Origin: Prevotella sp. UBA2725
GTDB taxonomy: Bacteria > Bacteroidota > Bacteroidia > Bacteroidales > Bacteroidaceae
Direction: 5' to 3'
Assembly: GCA_002353825.1 (NCBI GenBank)
Contig: DEKJ01000039.1
Coordinates: 11,427-75,426, forward strand
Length of the DNA: 64,000 nucleotides
Shown here: piece after piece, positions 10,301-18,861 of the stretch
Layout of the letters: every line of letters starts with the position of its first letter
How positions within the stretch are numbered: the first letter of the stretch is position 1
The notes under the pieces: model-generated
Seen by the model: only the letters and a program-made list of their open reading frames with translations
Told to the model about the DNA's origin: nothing
Databases searched by the model: none
Made by a program: the position numbers and the translations under genes

Positions 10301-10703
10301 TGTATGGCAATATACCTTTATGGAAGCAGGTGTTATCGGCAACTTCACCGAAGACTTTTACAAAAATCGTTGGACAGAAGACAACATCAATGCCAAATAC
10401 CCAAGAACTTACAACAGAGACTACACCGTCACTGGCGCAGGTGATTACCGTAACTCATTCTGGCTGAACAATGCCTCTTATCTGCGATTGAAGAGCATCG
10501 ATCTCAGCTACGACATGCCTGCCAAATGGTTTGCAGGCACACCAATCAAAGGGCTGCGCCTGATTCTCTCCGGCTATAATCTTCTCACCTTCACAGGCAT
10601 AAAGAATATAGATCCGGAAACGGAAGAGAATTCCCAGGGATGGGCTGCTTGGAACACTCCACAATCTAAAGTCTATAATTTTGGGGTGAACGTCACATTC
10701 TAA
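7386..10703 (+). CDS. SusC/RagA-type TonB-dependent transporter with N-terminal STN signalling domain
   Basis: A 1105-residue outer-membrane transporter. Signal peptide about 1-21. An STN (secretin/TonB N-terminal) domain runs from about 22 to 93 and marks a transducing transporter that talks to a FecR protein. A carboxypeptidase-D-like regulatory domain follows (about 118-195, TVKGHVTDENGEPIIGASV), then the TonB-linked plug starting near VLNEVVAVGYG, with LLVVDGV and AIYGSRAANGVILVTTK. The beta-barrel ends in the aromatic VNVTF. The sigma and FecR genes directly upstream complete the signalling chain. A SusD gene follows after 21 bp. Codon use looks more AT-rich than in HTCS1, perhaps a sign of separate history. 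Confidence 0.95.
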   Translation: MSKKKLFLVALILSCNLGIYAQGVSLRLRNVTVAKAMTELRKKTGYSFVYEGSDLNTRQRVNVDAKDVRQAADQILGSQNVTYTIQGKNIVVSAKSKQSQGQARPQNTVKKEAGHRTVKGHVTDENGEPIIGASVRVKGSSMGAVTDLDGNYILSNVPDDATLEISYIGYSTKEIPSGMHSQVDINMKENVNVLNEVVAVGYGTQKKVTVTGAIASTKGSDLAEVPTANITNTLAGRMPGLIAYNRSGEPGYDDAGLLIRGASTIGDSSPLLVVDGVADRAGTLGRIDPNDIESVTILKDASAAIYGSRAANGVILVTTKRGAQERLTVKYNGNIGFTHPTILPKMASSAQYAELLNEINPGTYSDKDIELFRNGSDPIGHPNIDAFDTMLRAGVQTQHNASVSGGSKNIQFYTSLGYQYQDNYYKNSASDYNQYNFRSNIDFELSKDLKISTDISFRQEDRNSPVTGSEDIWRYLIKYNPMVNIWFPGTDYGNVSSKQDNFSPATGMDNTMGYQRDRRSYLSADLTAHLSLPWITQGLSLDGGIYFDRSDVFYKNFQKKYYLYSYDDGNYTPVQQGQNVLYENMNKTTGITMNARISYDRTFGPHHVDAFVAWEQYKSRYDYLYGRRQDFTSTLIDELFAGDSNSATNDGTATETARLNYFGRVDYDFSGKYLLQFNWRYDGSENFPKGKRFGFFPGVSAGWRVSEEKFWKDHVKWMDYLKLRASWGQMGNDKVSAFQYITAYTFGNAAILGASGGKRQTGLKLNRTANPDITWEVANTFNVGLDARFLNDFNFEGDFFYTKRSNILTTRNAAIPDYAGLTLPDENIGKCKTTGFEASLGWNHQINRDWRVNVSGNFSYSHGVIKYIDEPSETLAWQRRTGKTIGTQGGLYLMYEADGIFRTQEELDKYPHLSNARVGDIRFKDVNGDNKINGDDKVRMDKPAVPEIMYGINLGVQWKGLSLNALFQGAARVWQYTFMEAGVIGNFTEDFYKNRWTEDNINAKYPRTYNRDYTVTGAGDYRNSFWLNNASYLRLKSIDLSYDMPAKWFAGTPIKGLRLILSGYNLLTFTGIKNIDPETEENSQGWAAWNTPQSKVYNFGVNVTF

Positions 10704-10724
10704 AACTTGTAACTGCATAAGATT

Positions 10725-12479
10725 ATGAAACTAAATAAAATAGCTATAGCCTCTGTCTTGGTCTTAGGAGCAACATTCTCTTCTTGCTCTGACATATTGG
10801 ACAAGAAGCCATTGACAGAGATTTCGGGAGATGCTATTTGGACAGATCCCTCGCTTGTCAAGTCGTTTGTCAATTCCAGATACAATCAAGTTGGGCATGG
10901 CTGGACTGAAGCAATGCTCAGTTCCTGTTGTGACGAGACATCCTCTCCGTGGGATAGAGGTTGCAACACTGTCAATTTCGCAACGATAAGCCCTACAGAC
11001 CTCGGCCGACTGAACGGGGGATGGTATGGATGGGATAACAGATCATGGACAACGAAGTGGACCAACATCTCTAACTGCAACATCTTCTTTGAAAATGTTG
11101 ACAAAGTCAGTTTCGCCAACGCGACAGAGAAGGAACAACTCAAAGGACAGGTTCGCTTCCTGCGAGTATTCGAATTCAATGATCTCGTCAAGCGCTGGGG
11201 TGGTCTGCCCATCATTACACGGTCCTTCACTATCAATGATGTAGGAATCATTCGTGATTACAAACGCAATACTTATAAGGAGTGTGTCGACTTCATGGTT
11301 TCTCAGCTTGATTCTGCTGCCAATGAGCTACCTGCGACATGGAGTGGAGACGACTATGGTCGTGCCACAAGCGTTGCAGCTAAAGCTCTAAAGGCAAAGA
11401 TTCTGCTCTATGCTGCAAGTCCGCTAATGAACGATAACGTCAAAATGCCGGAAATAGGATATACCAATCCCGATCCAGATCGCTGGAAGAAAGCTGCTGA
11501 TGCTGCGACTGATGCACTCGATGCTGCCTTGGCGGCTGGATATAAACTTTACCAAAAAGATGCTGATCCTTCTAAGAACTATCAGGAGATATTCCTTGAC
11601 AATACATCAGCAAATACAGAGGTGTTATTCGCAAGGATGGGCACGTCAAGCGCTGAAGGAGATAATCTTAGTGCTATCGAACAATATTATGGTCCTAACG
11701 GTTATGGAGGATGGGGCGGAAGCTCACCATTGGAAGATTTCGTCGAAGACTATGAGGTTGTCAAAGATGGTGTTGCCAAGAAGTTCGACTGGAAGGATTT
11801 CCCGGAGGGTACTAATCCCTATGAGAACCGAGACCCCAGATTTTATGCTACCGTGCTGTATGATGGTGCTAAATGGGCATCTCGTAACCTCGAGACCTAT
11901 TTTGACGTTGACGCCAATGGTACTATCCAAGGAGGCGGCAAAGACACACGCTATGGAAATGATGCGTGGAACTCTTCGCCAACAGGATATAACCTCAAAA
12001 AATTCTTGTTTGAAGATTATCAATACAACTCCTGGAATTTCAAGGCCCACAACTGGATATGGCTGAGACTTGCTGATGTTTATCTCATGAAAGCAGAAGC
12101 TCTCTACCATACCGGAGATGAGGATGGGGCACGGGAAGCTCTTAACGCCGTAAGACACCGTGCGGGAATGCCGGACGTTACAGCTACAGGGGAGGCTCTT
12201 CTTGACGCCATTAAGCATGAGCGCCGCATAGAATTAGCCTTTGAAGAAGATCGTTTCTATGATGTCAGGCGATGGAAAGATGCGCCTCAGACCCTTGGAC
12301 GCACCGTCCATGCCATTACAATTAAGAAATATCCCGACGGTCATAAGACCTATGCGAAGGATGCTCTGCGTACAAGTGAGGGCGGTGACCGTAAATGGGA
12401 TGATAAGATGTATTGGTTGCCCATCATGAAATCAGAGATAGACAAGAATAGTAATCTTGTCCAAAATCCCGGCTATTAA
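10725..12479 (+). CDS. SusD/RagB-family glycan-binding lipoprotein
   Basis: A 584-residue surface lipoprotein. The signal sequence ends in a lipobox-like FSSC with Cys at about residue 21, followed by SDILDKKPL, which is typical of SusD starts. The helical TPR-like SusD fold is recognisable from the C-terminal block HERRIELAFEEDRFYDVRRWK and the terminal LPIMKSEIDKNSNLVQNPGY. It should cap the preceding SusC barrel and present oligosaccharides to it. The 21-bp spacing indicates one operon with the transporter. The ligand cannot be told from sequence. Confidence 0.95.
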   Translation: MKLNKIAIASVLVLGATFSSCSDILDKKPLTEISGDAIWTDPSLVKSFVNSRYNQVGHGWTEAMLSSCCDETSSPWDRGCNTVNFATISPTDLGRLNGGWYGWDNRSWTTKWTNISNCNIFFENVDKVSFANATEKEQLKGQVRFLRVFEFNDLVKRWGGLPIITRSFTINDVGIIRDYKRNTYKECVDFMVSQLDSAANELPATWSGDDYGRATSVAAKALKAKILLYAASPLMNDNVKMPEIGYTNPDPDRWKKAADAATDALDAALAAGYKLYQKDADPSKNYQEIFLDNTSANTEVLFARMGTSSAEGDNLSAIEQYYGPNGYGGWGGSSPLEDFVEDYEVVKDGVAKKFDWKDFPEGTNPYENRDPRFYATVLYDGAKWASRNLETYFDVDANGTIQGGGKDTRYGNDAWNSSPTGYNLKKFLFEDYQYNSWNFKAHNWIWLRLADVYLMKAEALYHTGDEDGAREALNAVRHRAGMPDVTATGEALLDAIKHERRIELAFEEDRFYDVRRWKDAPQTLGRTVHAITIKKYPDGHKTYAKDALRTSEGGDRKWDDKMYWLPIMKSEIDKNSNLVQNPGY

Positions 12480-12492
12480 TCAATGTAGAAAT

Positions 12493-13833
12493 ATGAAGAA
12501 AACAATTGTTTTTCTCCTCTTTATTATGGTGTCTGTGCTGCCGTCTTACTCACAGGACTTTCTTAAGTGGGCGGCAACACCACCTATGGGATGGAATTCG
12601 TGGGACTGTTATGGCCCCACAGTAACAGAAGAAGAAGTGAAGGCAAATGCCGACTATATGGCAGACCATCTGAAAGCCTTTGGCTGGCAGTATATTGTAG
12701 TTGACATTCGGTGGTTTGTTGCCAACACGAAACGGCATGGATATAATGAAAAAGATCCTGTCTATAACGTAGACATGTATGGAAGGTATATGCCGGCAGA
12801 AAACAAATTCCCGTCTTCTGCCTTAGGTAAAGGCTTCAAGCCCCTTGCTGATTATATTCATTCTAAGGGCCTGAAGTTCGGCATTCATATCATGCGTGGC
12901 TTACCTAAAGTGGCTTACATCCGAAACACGCCGATAATGGGTACTAAAGGCATCACTGCCCGACAGATTGCCACAACTGACGGTCAATGTCAATGGCTGC
13001 ATGATAACTATACTATTCAGGCTTCCAAACCCGGAGCACAAGAATATTATAACTCTATCATGAATCTCTATGCCTCTTGGGGTGTAGACTTTATAAAGAT
13101 TGATGATCTCTCTGCACCTACATATCATGAAGATGAAATTGACCTCATCAGAAAAGCAATTGACCAAACAGGCCGACCAATGGTTTTAAGCGTGTCTCCA
13201 GGAGAAACTCCTATTTCTGCAGCAAAACATGTAGACAGTCACACGAACATGTGGAGAATGGTCAACGATGTATGGGACGTATGGGGAGACTTGACCCATC
13301 TAATGAAAGTCGCTTCGGCTTGGTATCCATATATTGGCGGAGGATCATGGCCCGACTGTGATATGCTACCTCTTGGGCATCTCGCTATCCGTGGAGAGCG
13401 CGGAAATGACCGTATGACAAGACTGACTAAAGACGAACAATATAGTCTCATGTCTTTCTTTGCCATCATGCGATCCCCGCTGATGTATGGTGGAGACTTA
13501 CCTACGATGGATCCATTTACGCTATCTCTCCTTACAAATAAAGACGTATTAAGGATGCACAATGAATCTTCAGGCACCCGTCAGTTGTTCTTGACAGATA
13601 CGAAACTCGCCATTACATCAGAAAACAAACAAACCGGAGAAACGTATCTCGCGCTTTTCAATATCGGAGACAGACAAAATGAGAAATTGACTGTACCACT
13701 GTCCTCTCTTGGTCTGAAAGGTTCTCACAATGTGATTGATATGTGGACAAGTAAGAAGTTAGGCAGAGCGAGAGGCTCGTTCTCTTATACGCTTAGGCCA
13801 CACGAATGTCTTCTTGTAAAGCTATCTCGATAA
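12493..13833 (+). CDS. GH27-type alpha-galactosidase (or beta-L-arabinopyranosidase)
   Basis: About 446 residues. I use the ATG at 12493 (MKKTIVFLLFIM...) because it begins a clean signal peptide; the in-frame ATG at 12457 lies inside susD. The mature protein opens with ATPPMGWNSWDCYGPTV, the hallmark of GH27/GH36 (clan GH-D). The predicted nucleophile is D204 in FIKIDDLS. The usual GH27 motif DDCW is replaced by DIRWF, as in a Bacteroidetes subgroup of the family. GH27 enzymes retain configuration and act on terminal alpha-galactose or beta-L-arabinopyranose. The gene follows SusD closely and probably trims imported oligosaccharides in the periplasm. Family is confident; substrate is not. 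Confidence 0.88.
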   Translation: MKKTIVFLLFIMVSVLPSYSQDFLKWAATPPMGWNSWDCYGPTVTEEEVKANADYMADHLKAFGWQYIVVDIRWFVANTKRHGYNEKDPVYNVDMYGRYMPAENKFPSSALGKGFKPLADYIHSKGLKFGIHIMRGLPKVAYIRNTPIMGTKGITARQIATTDGQCQWLHDNYTIQASKPGAQEYYNSIMNLYASWGVDFIKIDDLSAPTYHEDEIDLIRKAIDQTGRPMVLSVSPGETPISAAKHVDSHTNMWRMVNDVWDVWGDLTHLMKVASAWYPYIGGGSWPDCDMLPLGHLAIRGERGNDRMTRLTKDEQYSLMSFFAIMRSPLMYGGDLPTMDPFTLSLLTNKDVLRMHNESSGTRQLFLTDTKLAITSENKQTGETYLALFNIGDRQNEKLTVPLSSLGLKGSHNVIDMWTSKKLGRARGSFSYTLRPHECLLVKLSR

Positions 13834-13863
13834 GAAGTAAGCACTAGCTTCTTATATTTGGAC

Positions 13864-13887
13864 AAGGGCGGCCATATGGCCGCCCTT
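13864..13887. terminator. Perfect 24-nt palindrome after the GH27 gene
   Basis: A perfect 24-nt palindrome centred on CATATG, with arms reading AAGGGCGGCCAT. It lies 30 bp after the GH27 stop and is followed by only a short T-rich stretch. It is likely the 3' hairpin of the sigma/FecR/SusCD/GH27 operon. Confidence 0.5.
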
Positions 13888-13965
13888 TGTTCTAATCACA
13901 TCTACCATTCTATCCTCCGACCTAACGACCCATAAATAAAATTGGCTTTCTCCTTTCTAATCTCA

Positions 13966-14004
13966 GCCTTTTATCGTATTTTTGCAGAAAATACGATAAA
14001 AGGC
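13966..14004. promoter_or_regulatory. Perfect 17-bp inverted repeat enclosing a -7 promoter element
   Basis: Arms 13966-13982 and 13988-14004 are perfect reverse complements (GCCTTTTATCGTATTTT and its partner) around the 5-nt loop TGCAG. The -7 element TATTTTTG (13977-13984) is formed by the end of the left arm and the loop. The right arm ends 7 nt before the ATG at 14012. It could be a repressor operator over the promoter, or a hairpin at the very 5' end of the transcript. Confidence 0.6.
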
Positions 14005-14011
14005 GTACATT

Positions 14012-15574
14012 ATGGCAGCAAAGTACCCAATAGGAATCCAGACATTTGAGAAGATCATCAAGAACAAGATGACTTATGTGGACAAGACGGCTCTTGTCTA
14101 TAAAATAGCTAATGGAACCCAAAACAACTTTTTGAGCCGTCCTCGCCGCTTCGGCAAGTCGCTGCTTGTTACAACCCTTCAGGCTTATTTTGAGGGCCGT
14201 AAGGAGTTATTCAAAGGCCTTGCCATTGACAAGCTGGAGAAAGACTGGGTAAAGTACCCGGTCATTCATCTCGACCTTAGCAGTGGCAAGTATTATGCAA
14301 TAGAGAACCTCGAAAGTGTTCTCAATGATATCCTTAACGATTATGAGGATAGATTTGGCATTGATGTACAGCCAGGAAGCAGTTATGGCATACGACTGAA
14401 GAACATCATCCAGTATGCAGTACAAAAAACTGGCCATCAGGCTGTTGTGCTGATAGATGAGTACGATGCTCCCATGCTGGACAGCAACAACAAACCGGAG
14501 TTGCAAGAGAAGATCCGCGATATCATGCGCGACTTCTTTAGCCCACTGAAGGCTCAGGAAGCTAACCTCCGCTTTGTATTCCTCACAGGCATCACCAAGT
14601 TCAGCCAACTGAGCATCTTCAGCGAGCTTAACAATATCAAGAACTACAGTCTTGATGACGAGTTCGCCACAATTTGCGGCATCACCCAAGATGAGATGCT
14701 TGCCAATTTCCATGAAGGCATAGAGGAATTAGCAAAAGCCAATGATCTTACCTTCGACGAAGCCGTGGCAAAGCTTAAAGAACAATATGACGGTTACCAC
14801 TTCTCAGGGAAATGCCCCAACATCTATAACCCTTATAGCCTGTTGAACGCTTTTTATGATAAGAAATTCGACAACTATTGGTTCTCTTCAGGTACACCCA
14901 CATTTCTGCTCGACTTACTAAAAAGTAACAACATGTTGTTGCCTGAGTTGGAGGGCATTGCTGCCACCAAGGACATGTTTGATACGCCGACTGACAGTAT
15001 AGCGAGCCCCATCCCTGTACTCTACCAGAGTGGCTATATTACGATCAAGGAATCGAGGAACGGAATGTATAAGCTTGGCATTCCCAATGAAGAGGTGAGA
15101 CAAGGTCTTAGCCAAAGCATGCTGCGGTACATAGCACCTAAATACATGCTACAGAAAGGCACATTTACCTGGAACTTCGTCGAGGCCATGCGCACTGACG
15201 ATATCGACGCTGCTATGGAGGCTTTGAAAGTATATCTTGCCGGATTCCCCTATGATATCTCTCGCAATAGCGAAGCTATTTATCAGGCCATCCTCTATTC
15301 TATTTTCAACACGCTTAACTTCACGATCCGCGCTGAAGTAAAGACTGCAACAGGCCGGCTGGACTTGGTCGTATCCACCCACACATCCGTCTTCGTCATG
15401 GAACTGAAGTATGACAAGAGCCCTGATGTAGCCTTAGAGCAGATTGAATCAAAACAGTACACATTGCCTTATATGCAGGACAAGCGTAATGTCTATGAGG
15501 TGGGCATCAATTTTAGTTCCAAAGAAAAGACTGTAGTCGACTGGAAATTTAAGAAGGTCAAGAGCTCAAACTAA
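14012..15574 (+). CDS. AAA-ATPase-like / PD-(D/E)XK nuclease-superfamily protein
   Basis: A 520-residue protein of the widespread Bacteroidetes family that pairs an AAA-ATPase-like N-terminal domain (PF09820 type) with a C-terminal PD-(D/E)XK domain (PF08011 type). The Walker A region is RPRRFGKS (residues 43-50). A Walker B-like strand reads VVLIDEYDAP (about 147-156). A sensor-like segment FVFLTGITKFSQLSIFSELNN follows. The putative nuclease core is D451 with E464-x-K466 (GRLDLVV...FVMELKYDK). The gene stands alone on its strand between a terminator hairpin and the type I restriction island. The cellular role of this family is not established; nucleic-acid processing or defence is inference. 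Confidence 0.85.
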   Translation: MAAKYPIGIQTFEKIIKNKMTYVDKTALVYKIANGTQNNFLSRPRRFGKSLLVTTLQAYFEGRKELFKGLAIDKLEKDWVKYPVIHLDLSSGKYYAIENLESVLNDILNDYEDRFGIDVQPGSSYGIRLKNIIQYAVQKTGHQAVVLIDEYDAPMLDSNNKPELQEKIRDIMRDFFSPLKAQEANLRFVFLTGITKFSQLSIFSELNNIKNYSLDDEFATICGITQDEMLANFHEGIEELAKANDLTFDEAVAKLKEQYDGYHFSGKCPNIYNPYSLLNAFYDKKFDNYWFSSGTPTFLLDLLKSNNMLLPELEGIAATKDMFDTPTDSIASPIPVLYQSGYITIKESRNGMYKLGIPNEEVRQGLSQSMLRYIAPKYMLQKGTFTWNFVEAMRTDDIDAAMEALKVYLAGFPYDISRNSEAIYQAILYSIFNTLNFTIRAEVKTATGRLDLVVSTHTSVFVMELKYDKSPDVALEQIESKQYTLPYMQDKRNVYEVGINFSSKEKTVVDWKFKKVKSSN

Positions 15575-15638
15575 ATCCCTACAAAGACTGTTTTCAGAAG
15601 AGAAACAGCGTTTAAGAAATAGGCAAACGATAAAAAGA

Positions 15639-15672
15639 GCCCCGGAAGTATTGATACCTCCGGGGCCTTTTT
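15639..15672. terminator. Bidirectional rho-independent terminator
   Basis: A GC-rich stem (GCCCCGGA at 15639-15646 pairs with TCCGGGGC at 15659-15666, extended inward by GTAT/ATAC) is followed by a T-run on the + strand and preceded by an A-run. It can therefore end both the ATPase gene and the convergent gene at 15691-16074. Confidence 0.8.
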
Positions 15673-15690
15673 TATTGGATTTTATAAAAC

Positions 15691-16074
15691 TTACTTGTTC
15701 AGACCACGATTGTTGAGCGTAGCGTTCAGCAGTTTCACGTATGTGCGATACTGATCCTCGTCGAGCACAGCGTGCATGTAGGAGAGGTTGTGCTTGATAG
15801 CCTTCTTGTAGAGGTTATCGCGATCCTCACCCTGAGCCTCACCGGCCTTCTGCATGTCCTTCTTCAGGTCTGCGCTGATAAAGTTGACAGCGTCGATCTC
15901 ATCGGCATCAAGGTTCAGCGTGCGGGCCAGAGCGTTGACGTTAACGTTCATCTCATATTTAGCCTGCTCAGCAGCAACAGCTGCGTTTGTCTTTGTCTCG
16001 CCCTCAGCGAAAGCCAGGGTCATTGTCATCAGAGCTGCGAGTGTGAATACAATCTTCTTCGTTGCGTTTTTCAT
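15691..16074 (-). CDS. Small secreted helical protein of unknown function
   Basis: 127 residues: an N-terminal signal peptide (about 1-24, ending AFAEGE) and a mature part that is acidic, Ala/Asn-rich and probably all alpha-helical. The C-terminal block SYMHAVLDEDQYRTYVKLLNATL resembles the helical motif seen in Spy/CpxP-like periplasmic proteins, where an LDEDQY-type sequence recurs. I do not recognise a named family. A -7 element on the minus strand at 16183-16190 leaves an untranslated leader of about 100 nt. A periplasmic stress or chaperone-like role is speculation. Confidence 0.8.
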   Translation of the reverse strand: MKNATKKIVFTLAALMTMTLAFAEGETKTNAAVAAEQAKYEMNVNVNALARTLNLDADEIDAVNFISADLKKDMQKAGEAQGEDRDNLYKKAIKHNLSYMHAVLDEDQYRTYVKLLNATLNNRGLNK

Positions 16075-16182
16075 AATGTGTTATCCTTTCTTCTTTTAAT
16101 GTTTAACTTACGGGCCTCGCCAGTCCGCGTTTCTTTTGTTTGAGGTTTCCTTTCGGTCACCTCTGTTATCCTTTTGACACTG

Positions 16183-16190
16183 CAAAATTA
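16183..16190 (-). promoter_or_regulatory. -7 promoter element for the small secreted protein gene
   Basis: The reverse complement reads TAATTTTG. Transcription leftwards would start near 16176, giving a leader of about 100 nt that contains two copies of AAGGATAACA near its ends. Confidence 0.45.
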
Positions 16191-16260
16191 TAAAGAATAT
16201 CGACAGTGAACAAACATTCCGTCACTTTGTGCGCGAAAACAGTTGCTATTTTGATACTCG

Positions 16261-16338
16261 TCAAGTCACTTGATATAAATCATCAAGATATTATTCTGCA
16301 AAAATGCTTTGCCGCTCAACTTCTTTTCAGTATCTTTG
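16261..16338 (+). promoter_or_regulatory. hsdM promoter with overlapping inverted repeats upstream
   Basis: TATCTTTG (16331-16338) with TTTG at 16308-16311, spaced 19 bp, matches the Bacteroidetes -7/-33 promoter well. Immediately upstream are two overlapping inverted repeats, TCAAG-TCA-CTTGA (16261-16273) and CTTGAT...ATCAAG (16269-16287). These are candidate binding sites for a regulator of the methylase. Confidence 0.5.
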
Positions 16339-16391
16339 CGGAAAAGTTATAAGACAGTATAGTACCATCCGGGTACCGTAAGACTCATTAT

Positions 16392-18800
16392 ATGGCAATC
16401 AAGAAAAGTCAATTATACAGCATGCTCTGGGAGAGCTGCAACAATCTGCGAGGCGGCATGGATCCTTCCCAATACAAGGACTATGTGCTCATGATGCTCT
16501 TCCTCAAATATCTCTCCGACAAGGACCGGGCAGGGGCCGATCTGCTTATCGACATCCCTGACGGCTGCCACTTCGAGGACATCATCGCCTTGAAAGACAA
16601 GCCTAACATCGGAGAAGGAATAAACATCATCCTCAGCACCCTGGCTAAGGCCAACCCCGACTATGCCACGCTCTTCGCCCACACCGTCGACTTCAGCGAC
16701 GAGGAGAAGCTCGGACGTGGTAAGGACCTCGTGAAGACCGTCAGCGGACTGGTGTCGTGTTTCCAGCGCGATGAGCTGAACCTCGGCAGCAACGGCGCGG
16801 CAGACGATGACCTCATCGGCGATGCCTACGAGTTTCTGATGAAGAAGTTCGCGTCGCAGTCGGGCAAAGCCAAAGGACAGTTCTATACCCCCGCCGAGGT
16901 CAGCATTCTCTTAGCGATCCTCATCGGCATCAACAAAGACCAGCGCGCCGCCGTCGACGCCTACGACCCCACCTGCGGCAGTTGCTCTCTCGTGCTCCGG
17001 GCTCGGGCCACAGCGCGCACGGGCATGAACGTCAGCATCAACGGTCAGGAGATGGATGTCTCGACGATACGCATGGCTATGATGAACATGATCATCCACG
17101 GCGTGGAGACCGCCGACCTGCGGCAAGGCGACACGCTCAACAACCCTAGGTTCATCATGGACAACCACCTCATGCGCTTCGACTATGTCGTTGCCAACCC
17201 ACCTTTCTCGCAGAAGAACTGGCTGAAGAGCGCCCAGCGCAACGATGTCTACGGGCGCTGGAGCGAGGAGATAGGCGTGCCACCGGCCAAGTGTGGCGAC
17301 TACGCTTTCCTGCTCCATGTCATCAGCTCCATGAACGACACCGGCAAGGGTGCCATCATCCTCCCGCACGGCGTGCTCTTCCGCGGAGGCAGTGAGGCCC
17401 AGCTGCGACGGTATATCGTCGACAAGCTGCGCTGCGTCAAAGGTATCGTCGGCCTGCCGCCCAACCTCTTCTATGGCACGGGCATCCCGGCATGCGTCAT
17501 CGTGCTCGACAAGGAAGGCGCGGCACAGCGCAAGGGCATCTTCTTCATCGATGCCAAAGAGGGATTCCGCAAGGACGGCGACATGAACCGCTTGCGCGCC
17601 GAAGACATCAAGCGCATTGCCGACACCTGGCAACGGGGCGTGAACGATTCCGACTTCGACGAGCCTCACTTCGCCCATTTCGCCAGATACGCGGAGATAG
17701 AGGCCAACGACTACAACCTCAACATCCCGCGCTATGTCGCGCCGCGCGACACGGAGGTGCGACAGGACATCTATGCCCATCTCCACGGCGGACTGCCCGA
17801 GGCGGACATCAACGACATGGCAGCAGTGTGGCGTGTCTGCCCTACGCTGAAAGACACACTCTTCGCCCCAAGGCAGGACGGTTACTACGAGCTGCGGCCC
17901 GAAGAAGATGGTATAGAGGATGCCGTACGCTCCGACAAGAGCCTCCAAGATGAGCAGACGGCCTTCCATAGGATGATAGAACAGTGGAGAGGGATGGAGC
18001 CGGAGCTGCGTGCCATCGACAGCAAGAGCAATCCCAAGGACCTCGTGGAGCGATGGGGACAATGGACGCTCGATGCGTTCAGAGACAAGCCTATCCTCGC
18101 CGATGCCTACAACCTCTACGAGCGGTTCCGCAACTACTGGGACGAGACGATGCAGGACGACTGTTACCTCATCGTGCACGGCGGCTGGCAGCTCGACGTG
18201 CGCAAGCCCAAGAAAGGCAAGGTGAGTTATGAGAACCTGGAGTGTGACCTGCTGCCGGTAACGGTCGTGCTCCGTGCTTTCTTCGACAAAGAGAAAAATC
18301 AGGTCGACGAGACACGCGAGGCTGTAGACAGCAAGGCGGCAGAGATTCAGCAGCTCCGTGACGACAATGCCGATGCCTTCACCGACGACGACAACAAGAA
18401 GTTGACCGATGCCGCCATCAAGAAGCTCTGTAAGGCGACAACGCCTGACGAGAACGCGGAGGCATACCGGCAGTATGTCCGGCTCACCGAGGAGAAGCAG
18501 GAACTGTCTCGACAACTGTCGAAGCTCACCGATGAGCTCACCGCTCGTGTGCTGGCCCAGTATGAGGCGCTGAATGCCGACGAGGAGGCGCTGAAAGACG
18601 CAGTAGTGCGGGAGAAGTGGCTCTATGCCCTGCAGACAGCCTTCAATGAGGAGCACGACAATGCCGTGCTGGCTATTATCAATGATGTCAAAGCCCTCAA
18701 TGACCGCTATGCCGACACCCTGCCCGATATCGAGCAACGCGAGCAGCGCCTTGAGCAAGAGGTCAACGACTGCCTCAAGGAGATGGGGTATGGGATGTAA
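16392..18800 (+). CDS. hsdM: Type I restriction-modification system, DNA methyltransferase subunit (HsdM)
   Basis: An 802-residue N6-adenine methyltransferase subunit. An N-terminal HsdM_N helical domain (about 5-150) is followed by the N6_Mtase domain. The SAM-binding motif I is DPTCGSCS (residues 192-199) and the catalytic motif IV is NPPF (269-272). The protein is longer than the usual 500-550 residues. The extra C-terminal part (about 480-802) is rich in charged and probably coiled-coil sequence and is seen in some Bacteroidetes HsdM proteins. With HsdS it forms the modification complex; with HsdR it restricts unmodified DNA. hsdS starts 61 bp downstream in the same transcription unit. 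Confidence 0.96.
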   Translation: MAIKKSQLYSMLWESCNNLRGGMDPSQYKDYVLMMLFLKYLSDKDRAGADLLIDIPDGCHFEDIIALKDKPNIGEGINIILSTLAKANPDYATLFAHTVDFSDEEKLGRGKDLVKTVSGLVSCFQRDELNLGSNGAADDDLIGDAYEFLMKKFASQSGKAKGQFYTPAEVSILLAILIGINKDQRAAVDAYDPTCGSCSLVLRARATARTGMNVSINGQEMDVSTIRMAMMNMIIHGVETADLRQGDTLNNPRFIMDNHLMRFDYVVANPPFSQKNWLKSAQRNDVYGRWSEEIGVPPAKCGDYAFLLHVISSMNDTGKGAIILPHGVLFRGGSEAQLRRYIVDKLRCVKGIVGLPPNLFYGTGIPACVIVLDKEGAAQRKGIFFIDAKEGFRKDGDMNRLRAEDIKRIADTWQRGVNDSDFDEPHFAHFARYAEIEANDYNLNIPRYVAPRDTEVRQDIYAHLHGGLPEADINDMAAVWRVCPTLKDTLFAPRQDGYYELRPEEDGIEDAVRSDKSLQDEQTAFHRMIEQWRGMEPELRAIDSKSNPKDLVERWGQWTLDAFRDKPILADAYNLYERFRNYWDETMQDDCYLIVHGGWQLDVRKPKKGKVSYENLECDLLPVTVVLRAFFDKEKNQVDETREAVDSKAAEIQQLRDDNADAFTDDDNKKLTDAAIKKLCKATTPDENAEAYRQYVRLTEEKQELSRQLSKLTDELTARVLAQYEALNADEEALKDAVVREKWLYALQTAFNEEHDNAVLAIINDVKALNDRYADTLPDIEQREQRLEQEVNDCLKEMGYGM

Positions 18801-18861
18801 AGTCGAGCAGTGACTCCAGGGCTGTCGCAACATAGCACACTGAACAAACAAAACAATAGCA

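Noticed and set aside
14012..15574. Transposon-encoded ATPase
   Set aside because: No inverted repeats or transposase surround it. The family is common as a stand-alone Bacteroidetes gene.
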